Positions 5,110 to 6,162 of a DNA stretch of 6,162 nucleotides are shown here, piece by piece. Origin of the DNA: Anaerolineae bacterium (GTDB lineage: Bacteria > Chloroflexota > Anaerolineae > Aggregatilineales > UBA3940); contig JAFGNO010000152.1 in the NCBI GenBank assembly GCA_016926985.1, positions 1 to 6,162 of the forward strand, given 5' to 3'. Made by a program: the position numbers and the translations under genes. Numbering within the stretch: the stretch's first letter is position 1; each line of letters opens with the position of its first letter. Below the pieces are notes generated by a model. It was not told where the DNA came from and did not search any database. It saw nothing but the letters and a program-made list of their open reading frames with translations.

Positions 5110-6037
5110 CGTAACAACACCCCCCGACCGGAAAAACTTTGTCACCCGCTACCGCGAATCACGCAGCCTGCAGAAAAGCGTCGGGATGGCGCTGCGCTGG
5201 ATACTGGCGGTCGTACTGATCCTCTTCTCCGTCTTCCCGATCATCTGGATCATCTCGGCGTCATTCAACCCGCTGAGCACACTCGCAACCCAGACGCTTA
5301 TCCCGGCGAATGCCGGCCTGGATAATTACAGGTTCCTGTTTGAGAGCGAGGTTTTCCCGTTCCCGGTATGGCTGTGGAACTCGGTCAAGATATCCTCAAT
5401 CTCAACGATCCTGGTTGTCACAATCTGCATGTTTGCGGCCTATGCCTTCTCGCGCTTTCGCTTTTACGGGCGGCAGTTCCTGATGAAGGCAATCCTGCTG
5501 CTGCAGGTATTTCCCGGTTTGCTGTCGATTGTGGCGATCTTCCTGATGGTCTCGCAGATCGGCGATGTGCTCCCCCTCCATCCAGATGGCACAAGCTGGT
5601 TTGGGCTGAACACCCACGAAGGGCTGATCCTGGTTTACCTGGGCGGCGCAATGAGCATCAATATCTGGCTGATGAAGGGTTTCTTTGACACCATACCGCG
5701 CGATATTGACGAGTCGGCAATGGTCGATGGGGCCTCTCACTGGCAGATCTTCTGGCGGCTGCTGTTTCCGCTGATGCGCCCGATCCTGGTGGTCATCGGC
5801 ATCCTGTCCTTCATCGGCACGTATGGGGACTTTGTCCTGGCGCGCATCCTGCTCAAGAGCACCGAGAAATACACGCTGATGGTGGGCCTGCAAATCTACA
5901 CATCGGGGATGTTCTCCCAGAAGTGGGGGCCATTTGCAGCGGGCGCGCTGCTCGGCGCGATCCCGATCATGATCATCTACCTGGCTCTGCAGGACCTGAT
6001 TGTCGGCGGATTGACCCAGGGCGCTGTCAAAGGGTAA
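5102..6037 (+). CDS. malG: Maltose/maltodextrin ABC transporter permease MalG
   Basis: This 311-residue permease (E. coli MalG has 296) is the partner of MalF. The N-terminal cytoplasmic stretch is followed by a membrane segment at about residues 31-53 running into SASFNP, and several more segments follow. The EAA coupling motif appears as ESAMVDGASHWQIF (from Glu204) with the first Ala replaced by Ser, a common variant, before LLFPLMRPIL. The C-terminus GLTQGAVKG closely matches the conserved MalG tail (GLTAGGVKG in E. coli), which reaches into the ATPase dimer. The start ATG 5102 lies inside the end of malF and is preceded by GGGAGGAGGT (5084-5093) at an 8-base distance, a very strong ribosome site. 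A terminator follows 31 bases after the stop codon, so malG is the last gene of the unit. Confidence 0.95.
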   Translation: MSSVTTPPDRKNFVTRYRESRSLQKSVGMALRWILAVVLILFSVFPIIWIISASFNPLSTLATQTLIPANAGLDNYRFLFESEVFPFPVWLWNSVKISSISTILVVTICMFAAYAFSRFRFYGRQFLMKAILLLQVFPGLLSIVAIFLMVSQIGDVLPLHPDGTSWFGLNTHEGLILVYLGGAMSINIWLMKGFFDTIPRDIDESAMVDGASHWQIFWRLLFPLMRPILVVIGILSFIGTYGDFVLARILLKSTEKYTLMVGLQIYTSGMFSQKWGPFAAGALLGAIPIMIIYLALQDLIVGGLTQGAVKG

Positions 6038-6068
6038 AATGAGCCGGATCATTATTTGAAGCGTAAAA

Positions 6069-6102
6069 GGCCGTGCTGCCTGTGCAGCACGGCCCTGTTT
6101 TG
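6069..6102 (+). terminator. Intrinsic terminator after malG
   Basis: GGCCGTGCTGC (6069-6079) pairs perfectly with GCAGCACGGCC (6084-6094) around a CTGT loop, followed by CTGTTTTG. AAAA directly before the stem (6065-6068) could make it work in the opposite direction too. It closes the malF-malG unit. In the last 60 bases only a small palindrome GTTAA-A-TTAAC (6114-6124) is visible. Confidence 0.88.
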
Positions 6103-6162
6103 CCCGGCGTTTTGTTAAATTAACCCTCGCTACCACTGATCCAACCCAAACAAACTTATGAA

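Noticed and set aside
5402..6136. Reverse-strand ORF of 244 codons over malG
   Set aside because: It lies antisense to the clear MalG permease and crosses its terminator; the Gln/Asp/Arg-rich translation has no family resemblance.
6158..6162. ATG at the very end as the start of a next gene
   Set aside because: Only five bases are visible and there is no purine-rich ribosome site before it.

Overview
The window looks like chromosomal DNA of a Chloroflexota bacterium, probably Anaerolineae-like. This is inferred from the style of the proteins: a lipoprotein solute-binding protein with a Glu-Pro-Thr-Asp linker, a MalE fused to a pullulanase-type X25 domain, and a MalF/MalG pair with no ATPase gene beside it. 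No rRNA or marker gene fixes the taxon. All supported genes are on the + strand.

Region 1 (1-632) is the tail of a lasso-peptide (RiPP) locus. It begins inside the last 64 codons of a protein that resembles the C-terminus of an asparagine-synthetase-like lasso cyclase. After 37 bases comes an 81-codon precursor gene whose leader carries the full lasso recognition pattern Y-x2-P-x-L-x3-G-x5-T-x. A predicted 32-residue core follows, with Gly1 and Glu8 placed to close an 8-residue macrolactam ring and a long 24-residue tail ending in Trp. A very strong GC-rich hairpin with a T-rich trailer closes the unit. The remaining biosynthesis genes (RRE protein/B1, protease/B2, transporter) are not in the window and would have to lie upstream.

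Region 2 (633-1397) holds a non-coding stretch, a good TTGACA-N17-TATAGT promoter directly followed by a cluster of TTGATA inverted half-sites, and a MarR-family regulator. The layout suggests autorepression.

Region 3 (1398-6102) is a maltose/maltodextrin ABC importer. It encodes a MalE-like lipoprotein with an X25 domain fused to its C-terminus, then a strong intrinsic terminator and a 285-base spacer, then malF and malG overlapping by 8 bases and closed by another intrinsic terminator. The binding protein would capture alpha-glucan oligosaccharides outside the membrane and hand them to the MalF/MalG channel. The ATPase (MalK/MsmK type) must be encoded elsewhere. Two hairpin or palindrome elements lie before malE and two mutually exclusive hairpins lie before malF. 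These are the most likely places for regulation.

The most interesting items are the lasso precursor with its unusually long predicted tail and the MalE-X25 fusion.
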